Source: a bacterium (GTDB taxonomy: Bacteria > Ratteibacteria > UBA8468). Taken from it: DNA of 43,792 bases. The stretch covers positions 1 through 43,792 of the forward strand of contig DAOVNU010000001.1 of NCBI GenBank assembly GCA_030630065.1, given 5' to 3'. Position numbers and translations under genes: made by a program. This document shows positions 7,956 through 16,371 of this stretch, in pieces; position 1 is the stretch's first letter; the number at the start of each line of letters is the position of its first letter. Below the pieces are notes generated by a model, which was given only the letters and a program-made list of their open reading frames with translations, was not told the origin of the DNA and ran no database searches.

Positions 7956-9890
7956 TTATATCCAAAAAACCATATTTCCTTTCATCCCTGTAATGCAATC
8001 GATGATGAACCAGGTTCCAGCACAGGTATATTGGCCCAAGATTAAACCTAAAAAGAAGGGAATGCTGTTTTTATATATTTTTGGTCCTCCATAGCGCAGA
8101 ATCATGCTTTTTAAGAGCCAGGCAAGAAAGATAGAAAACCAAAGGTAGGTAACCCAGCGATTAGAACCAATAGCAAAGCCTATTGGATGCAAAGACCACC
8201 AGAGAAATCTATTCCGCATAAACATTAAGAAAAACATTACCACTACCCCAATGCCCTTGCAGAGCCAGCCAATGCCATTGGGACCGGTTGGATGGAGAAT
8301 TTTATCGGCCGTATATTTAAAGGGCATAATTGGTCCATCTACAAAAAACCACTTATTAAGATTTGCTCCTCCGGAAGTATAGGAAAATCGAATAACCAGC
8401 CAGAGGGAGGTAAAGATTCCAATAATAAGGGCTAAAAGCATTCCTAAAAAGAGTAATCTTTTTCTCTTTCCCATCTCCTCTGCCATCTTTAAGCCATGAG
8501 CAGCTGGAGACATCGGGAAGGTTCTTAAATCTGAATGATAAGGCCAGGTAAGGGCTAAACCGGTAAGGTCTCTTGCTCCAATATGAGAAGAGCCAAGTGC
8601 AGAAACAATAGTATCTGAAGAAATGGTGGGAGCGGTTAAGGCAGGAATGCCGCCCTCAGCCACAATTCGAGTTAAACCGATATAAAGGAGAAAGGCAATA
8701 AAAAGGAAGAGTAAAGAAATTCCAAAGGAAATCCCGGTCAAAGTAAGCCAGAAACTCATAAAAAGAACGGAAAGAATAATTCCAATTACCGCTGTTCGAT
8801 AAGAAAGCATCTCGGAGGAATCATCAATCTTTTTATCTCCTTTAAATGCTTTTCTGAAAACGTCTCTTAAATGACCTCTTGCCATCCAGAGACCAAAGAA
8901 AACCAGAGTTATAAAAGCACCCATTCCTAAATGAGACGCGATAACGTCGTGAGTACCAGGGAAGCCAAGATACTCGGAACTGCTTATTCCGGTAATATTA
9001 AAAATAGCACGAAGTGTAGTAGATAAAAGGCTAAAGAACCAGAGAGAAAAGGCAACATCAAGATTGATTAAGTATGCCAAACCCAAGACAGGAAAACTGA
9101 GGCGAAACTGTATATCGACTGTCTGCCGAAAGATAGGAACCCATTGCACCAGATTGATTAAAGGAACAAAATGGAAGTAATGATGCAAAGCGTTGAGACA
9201 TCCAATCACAAAAGGAATGGCAAAGCCAAGCCACATAATTTTGTTTCTATAAAAGGGAGCAAGAGCAGAACCCTTCTCTTCCTTTACTATCTCCATCGGA
9301 AGCCTTGTCAGAGGAAAGATTAACCTTTCCTTTTCTACCCATTGCTTACGCAGAATAACCATTATAGCAATCATTACAAAATAAAGAGCAAAAATAAAGG
9401 GAAGCCAGAGAACTAAAGGTTTAATCCATGTCATCCAGGGAATGGATGTTCCTTTAGGCAAACCCTCAAAGAAGGTTCTGATATTCTCTGCTCCCTGAGG
9501 AACTAACCAGCGTTTGATATAGGGTTGAATCAGTTGTGCCCATCTATTCTCAGGTGTGGCATAGTAAAAGGAAGCAGCAAGCATCGGGAGAATTTTACTG
9601 CCAAATCCCATCGTAACCACCGAGCAACAAACAATGAGCATTGTATAGATAAGGAGTTGCTCAGAGCTAGAAAAGCCGATTCCTAACTTTCGTAAAACTG
9701 TATTGATGAGTAAAGTAAAAACAAAGAAGATAAATATTGCTCCCGCAGGCATATGGTCAATAGCAAGATAAGAACCATGGACAATGTTCACCGAATACTG
9801 GCAGGCGAGAGTAACCAAAAAGCAAAGGATAGCTCCAGTGGTAAAGGCTCTTAGAGTGAAGGGGGGTGGATTATCTTCCGGAATTTTCAT
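7956..9890 (-). CDS. Large multi-pass membrane protein, DUF6785/OPT-like transporter
   Basis: The 644-residue protein has roughly 13-14 hydrophobic spans: about five before residue 190, then a cluster at 215-340, and more at 365-420, 475-500, 535-560 and 575-640. Conserved-looking segments include LPMEIVKEEKGS, SSEYLGFPGTHD, TRIVAEGGIPALTAPTISSD and TYLWFSIFLAWLLKSMILRYGGPKIY. This resembles the DUF6784/DUF6785 family, which looks distantly like oligopeptide transporters. I infer uptake of an oligosaccharide or peptide across the inner membrane. Its ATG overlaps the stop of the CBM9-like gene (ATGA), so it is coupled to a secreted binding protein. Confidence 0.7.
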   Translation of the reverse strand: MKIPEDNPPPFTLRAFTTGAILCFLVTLACQYSVNIVHGSYLAIDHMPAGAIFIFFVFTLLINTVLRKLGIGFSSSEQLLIYTMLIVCCSVVTMGFGSKILPMLAASFYYATPENRWAQLIQPYIKRWLVPQGAENIRTFFEGLPKGTSIPWMTWIKPLVLWLPFIFALYFVMIAIMVILRKQWVEKERLIFPLTRLPMEIVKEEKGSALAPFYRNKIMWLGFAIPFVIGCLNALHHYFHFVPLINLVQWVPIFRQTVDIQFRLSFPVLGLAYLINLDVAFSLWFFSLLSTTLRAIFNITGISSSEYLGFPGTHDVIASHLGMGAFITLVFFGLWMARGHLRDVFRKAFKGDKKIDDSSEMLSYRTAVIGIILSVLFMSFWLTLTGISFGISLLFLFIAFLLYIGLTRIVAEGGIPALTAPTISSDTIVSALGSSHIGARDLTGLALTWPYHSDLRTFPMSPAAHGLKMAEEMGKRKRLLFLGMLLALIIGIFTSLWLVIRFSYTSGGANLNKWFFVDGPIMPFKYTADKILHPTGPNGIGWLCKGIGVVVMFFLMFMRNRFLWWSLHPIGFAIGSNRWVTYLWFSIFLAWLLKSMILRYGGPKIYKNSIPFFLGLILGQYTCAGTWFIIDCITGMKGNMVFWI

Positions 9891-10639
9891 AAATCAGAAA
9901 AATAAATAAAACCAAATTTGTTGGGAACGTGGAAGGTTGCCTTCTTAGAATTAGTAATTGACCATTGACTATACTGGTATTTGCCATTTTTTAGACGATT
10001 GACACGATTCAAGTTTAGCCGCCAGATATCCCCATTTTTTGGTGTACCAGATATCCGGGCAAAATTTCTAAATGGAATAGATATCTCCGCGTTCCAGTAG
10101 CAGTCAGTATCTTGACTATTATTCAGTGTGCCTTTGATGAACTCTTTTACTCTAACATCAGCATCCCATTTGGTTAGAACAAGCCAGCTTCCCCCTTTAT
10201 AAATTCTGGCATGATCGAGTACTGTCCCCTTAGCATTTATCTCAAAATTAAAATAGACAGAGACTTCCCTGTAGTTTGGGCTAATAAATACTTCCACACA
10301 GTCATCCCGAGAAACATCATCATCCCTCTCTGTTTGCTCTGCCTGAATGTAGCTATCTTCGCAGTGAAAGAAAACATATAAATTTTTGTCATTCCAGAGC
10401 ATCTTGACTGAAGTGCCTTCTCTTTCCTCGTTATTTACCAAACCAGCAAAGGAAAAATTTCCAAATTCTTTGGCTTTAAGCCAGTCTGGTTCATTCATCA
10501 GACCATCTACAGTTATTACACTGGTAGTTCGCCTAACTATATAGGTAGGAAGCGATTTCTCTGCTAAAAGACTGCTTTCTGGAAAAAGGAAAAGAATTGA
10601 TATTGTGCATAAGATGAGTATATAAGTTAATCTTCTCAT
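9887..10639 (-). CDS. Secreted CBM9-like carbohydrate-binding protein
   Basis: The 250-residue protein has a cleavable signal peptide (hydrophobic LTYILILCTISILFLF, then ESSLLAE). The rest is one CBM9/DOMON-like beta-sandwich: VITVDGLMNEPDWLKAKEF, LWNDKNLYVFFHCEDSYI, DDCVEVFISPN, FNFEINAKGTVLDHARIY, YWNAEISIPFRNF and GDIWRLNLNRVNR. CBM9 modules bind ends of xylan or related glycans, or act as periplasmic sugar binders. No catalytic domain is attached. It probably presents ligand to the DUF6785-like transporter encoded by the overlapping next gene. A 43-base gap separates it from the discoidin-domain gene. Confidence 0.75.
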   Translation of the reverse strand: MRRLTYILILCTISILFLFPESSLLAEKSLPTYIVRRTTSVITVDGLMNEPDWLKAKEFGNFSFAGLVNNEEREGTSVKMLWNDKNLYVFFHCEDSYIQAEQTERDDDVSRDDCVEVFISPNYREVSVYFNFEINAKGTVLDHARIYKGGSWLVLTKWDADVRVKEFIKGTLNNSQDTDCYWNAEISIPFRNFARISGTPKNGDIWRLNLNRVNRLKNGKYQYSQWSITNSKKATFHVPNKFGFIYFSDL

Positions 10640-10682
10640 TTAGTTTAAATTGAATGGTCCATCACTCTTTTCTTCGTACTTT

Positions 10683-11168
10683 TTAATATACCTTTATCTC
10701 ATAGATATGGGCACTGGGATCAGCCGAGTCATAGGTTACTGTAACCTTTATAAACCTGGCATTTATACGTTTAAATATATGGATATGTCCTTTATTCTTT
10801 ACTCTATCTTTTACCGGGCCTTCTGGTTCGGTATTTTCAGTCATATCTACAACCTGTATCCATTTCTTCTTATCAGCAGAGACATCTATTTTATATTGGT
10901 AGTATCTCGGCCAATCCGTGGCACAGAAGAATATATGAATCTTGCTTATCTTCCTGGGCTCTCCGAAATCAAGTTGTATCCAGCAGGGAGTAGGACCAGC
11001 GTACCAGCCGGTATTCAGATTTCCATCAATCGCATTTTGTGGAAAATGATGACCTTCCTGAATTACACTGGCACTAACTAAGGATTCTGAAGCTATATTC
11101 TTTTCCATTTGGCAGAATATCTCTGTAGGCGGAAAGATGAGAAGACAAAAAATCAATAAACTTTTCAT
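10683..11168 (-). CDS. Secreted discoidin (F5/8 type C) domain protein
   Basis: The 161-residue protein has a signal peptide (MKSLLIFCLLIFPPTEIFCQ) and a single discoidin fold: NIASESLVSASVIQEGHHFPQ, AIDGNLNTGWYAG, CWIQLDFGEPRKISKIHIFF, YKIDVSADKKKWIQV and a final ARFIKVTVTYDSADPSAHIYEIKVY. F5/8C modules (CBM32-like) bind galactose-type sugars or other surface glycans. A free single-domain protein of this kind is unusual. With its neighbours it suggests a set of periplasmic or surface glycan-binding proteins. It starts 15 bases after the 1064-residue gene ends. Confidence 0.78.
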   Translation of the reverse strand: MKSLLIFCLLIFPPTEIFCQMEKNIASESLVSASVIQEGHHFPQNAIDGNLNTGWYAGPTPCWIQLDFGEPRKISKIHIFFCATDWPRYYQYKIDVSADKKKWIQVVDMTENTEPEGPVKDRVKNKGHIHIFKRINARFIKVTVTYDSADPSAHIYEIKVY

Positions 11169-11183
11169 TGTTAAACCTCCATT

Positions 11184-14100
11184 CTAAAAGGTTGCTTCTA
11201 ATACCTGAATATCACCGGGAACTATTTTTGTGGTAACAGTATAGAGACCTTTTTGGCTTTTATAGTTAATTTTCTTTCCTGTTCTTAACTCGACTATCTT
11301 TTTAGGTTTCTTCTTGAAGATTACCTTAACCTTGGCCGTCTTGGCGAAATCAAACTCCTCTGGTTTGAAACGGTCTTTGATAACTCCATTATTATTCATA
11401 AGGATAATAAGCCAACCGTCTTCCGTTTTATTGAACTGGTAACCGATACCATCTCCTTTCACCTCCCCGGGAAGTATCTCCTTTGTTATCTCTGATAATA
11501 TCGTAGGCATGAAGGATAACATCTTGTTATCCTTATTCAATAGATAGGAGGCGGTGGTGAAAATAATGTTACCTTTCCCGTATCTGTTCAGCGTTGCCAT
11601 TATTCTTCCCTGATTATCAGTTATCAGGGGTTTTGCCCTCAAGAGTTTTATAGGTTGATAGGTAAATCTGGAGGTTTCCTCAGGTTCTTCTATTATCTCC
11701 ACCCCCAAGAAATCTTTCGGGAAGCAGTTATTCACCTGTTTGTTATTAAGGAAGAGTGTCCCACCTTTCCTGACATATTCTATCAATCTTTCGGCTAACT
11801 TTTTGTCAATCCTAATATCTCCTAAGGCTATCAAAACTTTATAGTTATCTAAAGTAGATAAAGAGATAGTGCCACTGGGGGGATTAGGGATGAGTACATC
11901 AAATATATCCCCATAAGGAGTGGGAGCCAAACCGATGCATCTACCCATTTCCTTCCTGGAAGGATAGATTGTCTGCATAAACTCATCAATCATATAATCT
12001 CCTTTCTGGAAAGGAAGGCTAAACCAAATATGCTTCTTCTCGTGTGGCTGTGGCATCCACCCATGATAATAATCCAAGAGCAATCCAACCGGGGTGTAGG
12101 CAGTGCCTCTATCGGGATGTTTTTTAGCAAACTCAAATACCTCTTTTAAAACCTCTCCGTGAGGAGAAAGTTCACATACTCCGTTATTATCTTTATCCTG
12201 AAGAAAGGCGATTGGTTCACACTCAAAACTAAGATAGTTTGCACCGGCAAAATAGGCGTGGTAAAGAGAGCGCCTTCCTAAGGAAACAGGCATACCGAAA
12301 TCTGGTCCGTGAGGCGTACGGACTGTCTTCTTGGCAACTGCAGATTTACCTTCAGGAGTTACATAGGCTGGATAAGCACTTCTATAGAAATAAGCTTGAT
12401 AATGCATCCATGGCTTATGATATTGTCTGCTAGCACTGCGAGCAAACATCTCACGAAATTGATAGGTAACCCCGTAATTGCAGGAAGAGAATTCAGAACC
12501 AATCATATTTGCTCCCCATTCCGCAGCATAATGGTCAAAACACGCACCACCGGTCATTGGATAGACATCATTAAAAAGCACCTCTTTTTCCCACTTGAAT
12601 ATGTCCTCTAAGAGTTTGCATCTTTCCTTTTTGTTCTTATTCAGTAAACTTAAACGAGGGTATTTCTTTGCATCTTCCTTACCTACAATCCCACTATAGA
12701 GTCCTCCTTTATCTTTACTCCAGCCACTCCAGCCATAGAAATTATTAATGTCATTTACCCATTCTGGCATCCAGAATCCCAGGAATGCATCTTTATACTT
12801 TTTCTTCCATTGCGCATATGCCTCATAATCAACAGAGTTGCTATTTAAACCTAGGAACTGCCCAATCTCGAATCGCAGAAAAGAAAAGAGAAATGGCTTT
12901 TTGGTGGAAGAATATTTTTTTGCTTCTTCGCTCAGGTTAGCAATAGATAATTGCTTTCCATAGAGTTGACCGGAGATACAGATACGAACTCTATCTGTAA
13001 TTATGGGCTTAAAAGTCAAGGTATTTTGGGACAATTGGTTATTCTTTATCTCTATAAGATTTCTATAAAAGGGGCCATATTGGAGAAGAAAATCAGAAAT
13101 TCTATACAACCCATATTTTTCTCCATAATCATGATAGAGAATTACTTTATTTATCTTGGTCTTCTTCCCGAAATTCAGTTCTATCCAGCCCTTTTGCTGA
13201 TGATATTTTTCAGCTGGTGAAGAAAAACAAATATCACCAAAAATCTTTCCGTTATTTATCCTTTTCAGGCCGTAGAATTTTCCTTGCTCACACCATGCAG
13301 TAACCTTTGCGCCGAGGGCTAGATTTTTGGCCTTTTTCGGACCAAAGACCTCTATCTCTCTGATGGCAATCCGGCGAAGTTGCATTACTCTGGGCGGGGG
13401 GAGAACCTTATCAATTACTGTCCCTGATTCCTTGACCATCGGTTCCTCTTCAAGCAATGACATTTTTTCCCATTCTGGAGTGTGTATTATAAACCAGAAG
13501 TCCTTACCAAGATTCTTCAATGGTATCCAATCTTTACTAATTTCATACCCCTGATTACTTACCAGTTTCATACCCGAAGACACTCTTTTAAAACTCCTCT
13601 TGTTATTATTAGCGATTCCTACCTGATATTTCTTATAACAATTCTTCACCTCTGAAGCACTTAAAACTCTGTTGTAAATTCTTACCTCGTCGATTGTGCC
13701 GTTGAAATAATAACCCGATGTAGATAACCGCCCTATTCTGAGTGATCTTGTTGTATCTGATAATACAAGATTTGAGAATGCCTTTGCTGAGCCATGCTGA
13801 GCCCCATTAATATATAACCTACCGGTTGATTCTGCTGCCGTAACTACAACATGATAAAATTGGTCAGGAGTAAAGGTATAATAAACTCCACCAAAATTAT
13901 TCTCGCCTCCAGCAGACCCTCCTGCTGAGTTGCCAAAACAGGTATAACAGAAACTCTTTCCGTTGTTCCTATTATCATAACCAAACCACCAGCCCGCATT
14001 TGGCTCGGAACTATCAGGCATCCCTTTTCCCGCAATTCCCAATAACTTTCCTGTGCTACTTGAGTAATCTAATAAAAAGTCAAACTTAACCCATGCCTCA

Positions 14101-14378
14101 ATCGTAATGCTGCCGGTAATATTCAAACTCGCATCATTTCCGCAATCGATATAGTCATCTTTTCCATCAAAAAATAAAGCTTTCCCAGATATTCCCTTTA
14201 CCCAGGTTGCTCCATAAATAGTTCCATCATTTCCGCTAACTGAATCTTTAGCTATATTTCCTTTTCCTCCATCAAAGGACCAGTACGCAACAAGACCTTT
14301 GGTCTTCGCTAAACATACACTGCCAGTAATTAACCATAGACTTACTACAAATACTACTAATCTTTCTATTTTCTTCAT
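11184..14378 (-). CDS. Secreted LamG + discoidin + glycosidase-like multidomain protein
   Basis: The 1064-residue protein has a signal peptide (residues 1-25). Residues about 28-250 are a LamG/concanavalin-type domain (GLVAYWSFDGGKGNIAKDS, YIDCGNDASLNI, ARIGRLS-like strand, GTIDEVRIYNRVLSASEV). Residues about 340-475 form a discoidin domain (KNLALGAKVTAWCEQGKF, GWIELNFGKKTKINKVIL). Residues about 490-780 look like a TIM-barrel glycosidase region (FLGFWMPEWVNDINNFYG, CFDHYAAEWGANMIGSEF, ANYLSFECEPIAF). Residues about 780-960 resemble the class I amidotransferase-like domain of GH42-type enzymes (NYKVLIALGDI, LIEYVRKGGTLFLN), and a small beta domain ends the protein. A glycan-degrading role is inferred; no catalytic acid pair is assigned. 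A good ribosome site (GGGAGGAA) precedes the ATG. Confidence 0.75.
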   Translation of the reverse strand: MKKIERLVVFVVSLWLITGSVCLAKTKGLVAYWSFDGGKGNIAKDSVSGNDGTIYGATWVKGISGKALFFDGKDDYIDCGNDASLNITGSITIEAWVKFDFLLDYSSSTGKLLGIAGKGMPDSSEPNAGWWFGYDNRNNGKSFCYTCFGNSAGGSAGGENNFGGVYYTFTPDQFYHVVVTAAESTGRLYINGAQHGSAKAFSNLVLSDTTRSLRIGRLSTSGYYFNGTIDEVRIYNRVLSASEVKNCYKKYQVGIANNNKRSFKRVSSGMKLVSNQGYEISKDWIPLKNLGKDFWFIIHTPEWEKMSLLEEEPMVKESGTVIDKVLPPPRVMQLRRIAIREIEVFGPKKAKNLALGAKVTAWCEQGKFYGLKRINNGKIFGDICFSSPAEKYHQQKGWIELNFGKKTKINKVILYHDYGEKYGLYRISDFLLQYGPFYRNLIEIKNNQLSQNTLTFKPIITDRVRICISGQLYGKQLSIANLSEEAKKYSSTKKPFLFSFLRFEIGQFLGLNSNSVDYEAYAQWKKKYKDAFLGFWMPEWVNDINNFYGWSGWSKDKGGLYSGIVGKEDAKKYPRLSLLNKNKKERCKLLEDIFKWEKEVLFNDVYPMTGGACFDHYAAEWGANMIGSEFSSCNYGVTYQFREMFARSASRQYHKPWMHYQAYFYRSAYPAYVTPEGKSAVAKKTVRTPHGPDFGMPVSLGRRSLYHAYFAGANYLSFECEPIAFLQDKDNNGVCELSPHGEVLKEVFEFAKKHPDRGTAYTPVGLLLDYYHGWMPQPHEKKHIWFSLPFQKGDYMIDEFMQTIYPSRKEMGRCIGLAPTPYGDIFDVLIPNPPSGTISLSTLDNYKVLIALGDIRIDKKLAERLIEYVRKGGTLFLNNKQVNNCFPKDFLGVEIIEEPEETSRFTYQPIKLLRAKPLITDNQGRIMATLNRYGKGNIIFTTASYLLNKDNKMLSFMPTILSEITKEILPGEVKGDGIGYQFNKTEDGWLIILMNNNGVIKDRFKPEEFDFAKTAKVKVIFKKKPKKIVELRTGKKINYKSQKGLYTVTTKIVPGDIQVLEATF

Positions 14379-14430
14379 CTTCTATTTCCTCCCATAATAA
14401 TTGTTTTGTTATTTTTATGTGTTACAATGG

Positions 14431-14566
14431 ACTGGTGTCTCGTAACTGAAATATCTTTACAAAGTCATTGAAATCAACAGATTCTTCGGGTTTACACCCT
14501 CAGAATGACAGTTCACACTTTTCTGTTTACAGAACTGTGCGCTTATTAACGTTACGAGACACCAGT
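14431..14566. mobile_element. MITE-like element with perfect 16-bp inverted ends
   Basis: The ends ACTGGTGTCTCGTAAC (14431-14446) and GTTACGAGACACCAGT (14551-14566) are exact reverse complements. The 104-base interior has no gene and contains copy 3 of the dispersed palindrome. I find no clear target-site duplication: the flanks are CAATGG on the left and TTAAAT on the right. The element fills most of the 231-base gap between the pseudopilin gene and the 1064-residue gene, so any transcript through this point would carry it. The loop is too long for an ordinary terminator. Confidence 0.65.
14479..14509. repeat. Dispersed palindromic repeat, copy 3, inside the MITE-like element
   Basis: It reads AGATTCTTCGGGT, then ACCCTCAGAATGAC. 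Arms ATTCT/AGAAT (14481-14485, 14502-14506) enclose GGGT/ACCC (14488-14491, 14496-14499). It is the AGAATGAC variant of the family. Confidence 0.75.
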
Positions 14567-14609
14567 TTAAATTAGCGAGGACAAGAAGAGAACCCACCCT
14601 ACTAAATTG

Positions 14610-15371
14610 TCAGTCCCACGTAATTCGTTCCAAATCTTCTGTTACTGCGGCCTTAAAGGTGATATCCTCATAGCCTACCTCATTTAATCTTGCTTTGTTG
14701 CAGGCCTCTACATGACCATCAGCAAAGAGGATATTGGCGGCCCCGCTATGCCTCAGATGGACAAGTCTGGAGGAGCTCGTTCTTCCTACATAGCTTAACT
14801 GCCGATGATTGTTAGCGTCTGTCGGTTTATTAACGAGGATACTATCACAAAGATAAGGATAGAAGGATGGTTTTGGTACCTTTGTAATGAATGTAAATTG
14901 TCCTTTATATAAGGAGTCGGGGAGAAACTCACTGTTCCAGGTAATCCCATAGGTCGTATCCCTAGATCCGCCTGGGTAATACGGCCAAGAAGGACAGACG
15001 AATATTGAGTTTTTAGGCATTCCCGAGGCAGCAGCTTGCCTTATAGGCATATAACCTAAGAACGAATAAAACTCGTGCCAATATGCCCTGTTATCCGACG
15101 TATAAGGTAATGAGTAAGGCTCGGCAGTAGGTTGATTTATTACCCAGCCACCATAGTCACCGGCATACATAAACATCGCCAACCCCAACTGCTTTAAGTT
15201 ATTCATACAGACCGCTGCTCTTGCCTTCTCCCTGGCTTTACTAAGAGCAGGTAATAGCATTGCCGCTAAAATAGCGATAATCGCTATTACCACTAATAAC
15301 TCTATTAACGTAAAACCTTTTCGGGCGTCATAAATGTCGCCCCTACATTTACTTCCTATTCTCTTTTCCAT
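14610..15371 (-). CDS. Prepilin-type protein with H-X9-DG C-terminal motif
   Basis: The 253-residue protein has a class III prepilin site, KGFTLIELLVVIAIIAILAA (residues about 18-37), followed by the amphipathic LPALSKAREKARAAVCMNNLKQLG. The C-terminal part contains HSGAANILFADGHV, that is H-X9-DG, the hallmark of a large family of pseudopilin-like proteins in Planctomycetes, Lentisphaerae and similar lineages. Such proteins often sit beside secreted glycan-degrading enzymes, as here. A prepilin peptidase should cut before Phe. The leader before the cut is long, and residues 6-17 (GSKCRGDIYDAR) come from a translated palindrome. The ribosome site AAAGGAG lies eight bases before the ATG. Confidence 0.88.
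   Translation of the reverse strand: MEKRIGSKCRGDIYDARKGFTLIELLVVIAIIAILAAMLLPALSKAREKARAAVCMNNLKQLGLAMFMYAGDYGGWVINQPTAEPYSLPYTSDNRAYWHEFYSFLGYMPIRQAAASGMPKNSIFVCPSWPYYPGGSRDTTYGITWNSEFLPDSLYKGQFTFITKVPKPSFYPYLCDSILVNKPTDANNHRQLSYVGRTSSSRLVHLRHSGAANILFADGHVEACNKARLNEVGYEDITFKAAVTEDLERITWD
15323..15351. repeat. Palindromic repeat inside the prepilin leader codons
   Basis: GGGCG (15323-15327) pairs with CGCCC (15338-15342), extended by CCTACATTTA. On the minus strand it starts TAAATGTAGGGGC, the same 13 bases that begin the repeat just upstream of this gene at 15384-15412. It encodes part of the prepilin leader and keeps the frame open. Confidence 0.68.
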
Positions 15372-15383
15372 TTTTTCTCCTTT

Positions 15384-15412
15384 GGCAGAGTAATTCTGCC
15401 CCTACATTTATC
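15384..15412. repeat. Palindromic repeat in the pseudopilin 5' leader
   Basis: A perfect stem GGCAGA (15384-15389) and TCTGCC (15395-15400) with a five-base loop lies just upstream of the AAAGGAG ribosome site. It shares TAAATGTAGGGGC (minus strand) with the repeat inside the gene. It could affect translation initiation, but a neutral repeat insertion is equally possible. Confidence 0.62.
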
Positions 15413-15420
15413 TATGTCAA

Positions 15421-15461
15421 CAGGATGTTTCAGGACATCCTGGGAAAGCCGCCTGGGCGGC
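15421..15461. repeat. Two adjacent hairpins between the DeoR and pseudopilin genes
   Basis: CAGGATGT (15421-15428) pairs with ACATCCTG (15435-15442) around a six-base loop. GCCGCC (15448-15453) pairs with GGCGGC (15456-15461). Neither is followed by a T-run in the minus direction, so they are not convincing intrinsic terminators. They lie immediately after the DeoR stop at 15468. Confidence 0.62.
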
Positions 15462-15467
15462 AAAATT

Positions 15468-16235
15468 TCAAGCAAAGATTAGCCGGATATTATTTTCCTT
15501 GAAATAATTCAAGTAGTTTTCTGAAATGTTGTTTGTGGTGATAATGGTATTAATTTTATTCAAAGGAATAACTACGTAGGGAGCCAGCTGATTAAACTTG
15601 GTATGACTGGCAAGAAGGATTATTTCTTTGGTTTTTTTAATAAGTTCCTTTTCTAATTCTACAATTAAGGAATTGTGATTCATTATCCCGTTATTGATAT
15701 TTATTCCCCCGGCACCAATAAAGATTTTTTGCGCAAAGACCTCTTTGGCACTTTGTAAAGATGATGGCCCTACCAAATAACCTTCCTCTGCTACAGAGGT
15801 GCCTCCAGGAACCGTTAATTCACCGGAGCTATCCCTCAGGAGATAGGCAACAGAAAGAGAAGCGGTAAAAACACTAATCTTCTTTTTTTCTTTCCTTAAA
15901 TATTTGGCAAGAGCAAAGGTGGTACGGCCAGTACCTAAGATGATGGATTCCTGGTTACTCACCAATTCAACAGCAGTTTTTCCTATTCTTTGTCTTTCTT
16001 CGTACAAAGGATCTTCCCTTGATTCATAGGAGGATAACTTTGGAAAATTATCCTCGTCCTTCTCTAAGAATATCGCCCCTCCCCGAACTGACTTAATGAT
16101 CTTTTTCTGGCTAAGTTCCTGGAGATATCTATGGAGGGTAGCTCGGGATACTCCCAATTCCCGATAGAGTTCAAAGGTGTTGGCGAACTCTTTATCTCTC
16201 AAAATATTGACTAATTGGTGTTGCTTAATATTCAT
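15468..16235 (-). CDS. DeoR-family transcriptional regulator
   Basis: The 255-residue protein has an N-terminal HTH (FELYRELGVSRATLHRYLQEL, then KIIKSVRGGAIFL) and a DeoR sensor domain with RQRIGKTAVELV, IILGTGRTTFALAKYL, FTASLSVAYLL, KIFIGAGGININNGIMN and ILLASHTKFNQ. The family binds phosphorylated sugars in a fold related to ribose-5-phosphate isomerase and usually represses sugar genes. It is the first gene after a near-consensus promoter and is followed by the secreted glycan-binding and glycosidase-like genes, so it probably controls that set. The leader from the predicted transcription start to ATG is only about 11 bases and holds no strong ribosome site. Confidence 0.85.
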   Translation of the reverse strand: MNIKQHQLVNILRDKEFANTFELYRELGVSRATLHRYLQELSQKKIIKSVRGGAIFLEKDEDNFPKLSSYESREDPLYEERQRIGKTAVELVSNQESIILGTGRTTFALAKYLRKEKKKISVFTASLSVAYLLRDSSGELTVPGGTSVAEEGYLVGPSSLQSAKEVFAQKIFIGAGGININNGIMNHNSLIVELEKELIKKTKEIILLASHTKFNQLAPYVVIPLNKINTIITTNNISENYLNYFKENNIRLIFA

Positions 16236-16252
16236 TTTTAATTCTGAAAATG

Positions 16253-16281
16253 ATTATACCCCAATTTAATACGTTTGTCAA
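16253..16281 (-). promoter_or_regulatory. Consensus sigma70-type promoter for the DeoR gene
   Basis: On the minus strand a perfect TTGACA (16281-16276) is separated by exactly 17 bases from a perfect TATAAT (16258-16253). The predicted transcription start is near 16246, about 11 bases before the DeoR ATG at 16235. Confidence 0.82.
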
Positions 16282-16284
16282 GTT

Positions 16285-16315
16285 TTGTTGCAAAAAATTG
16301 AGATGTTATGAGACA
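16285..16315. repeat. 31-base block shared with the region upstream of the IclR gene
   Basis: This block matches 30903-30933 at 28 of 31 positions (shared core GAGATGTTATGAGACA). In both places a minus-strand TTGACA follows within 3-4 bases (16281-16276 and 30898-30893). The core GTTATGAGACA also resembles the ends of the MITE-like element (GTTACGAGACA). It may be a regulatory site or the relic end of a mobile element. Confidence 0.6.
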
Positions 16316-16371
16316 GAATAAACCTGTCACAAAATTCATAAACAGATTTCCGTGCAGAAGCATGAGATTCT

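Noticed and set aside
14431..14566. Intrinsic terminator
   Set aside because: The 16-bp arms are 104 bases apart and no T-run follows; a MITE-like element explains it better.
15421..15461. Rho-independent terminator after the DeoR gene
   Set aside because: The hairpins are sound but lack a downstream T-run in the minus direction, and a co-directional gene follows at once.
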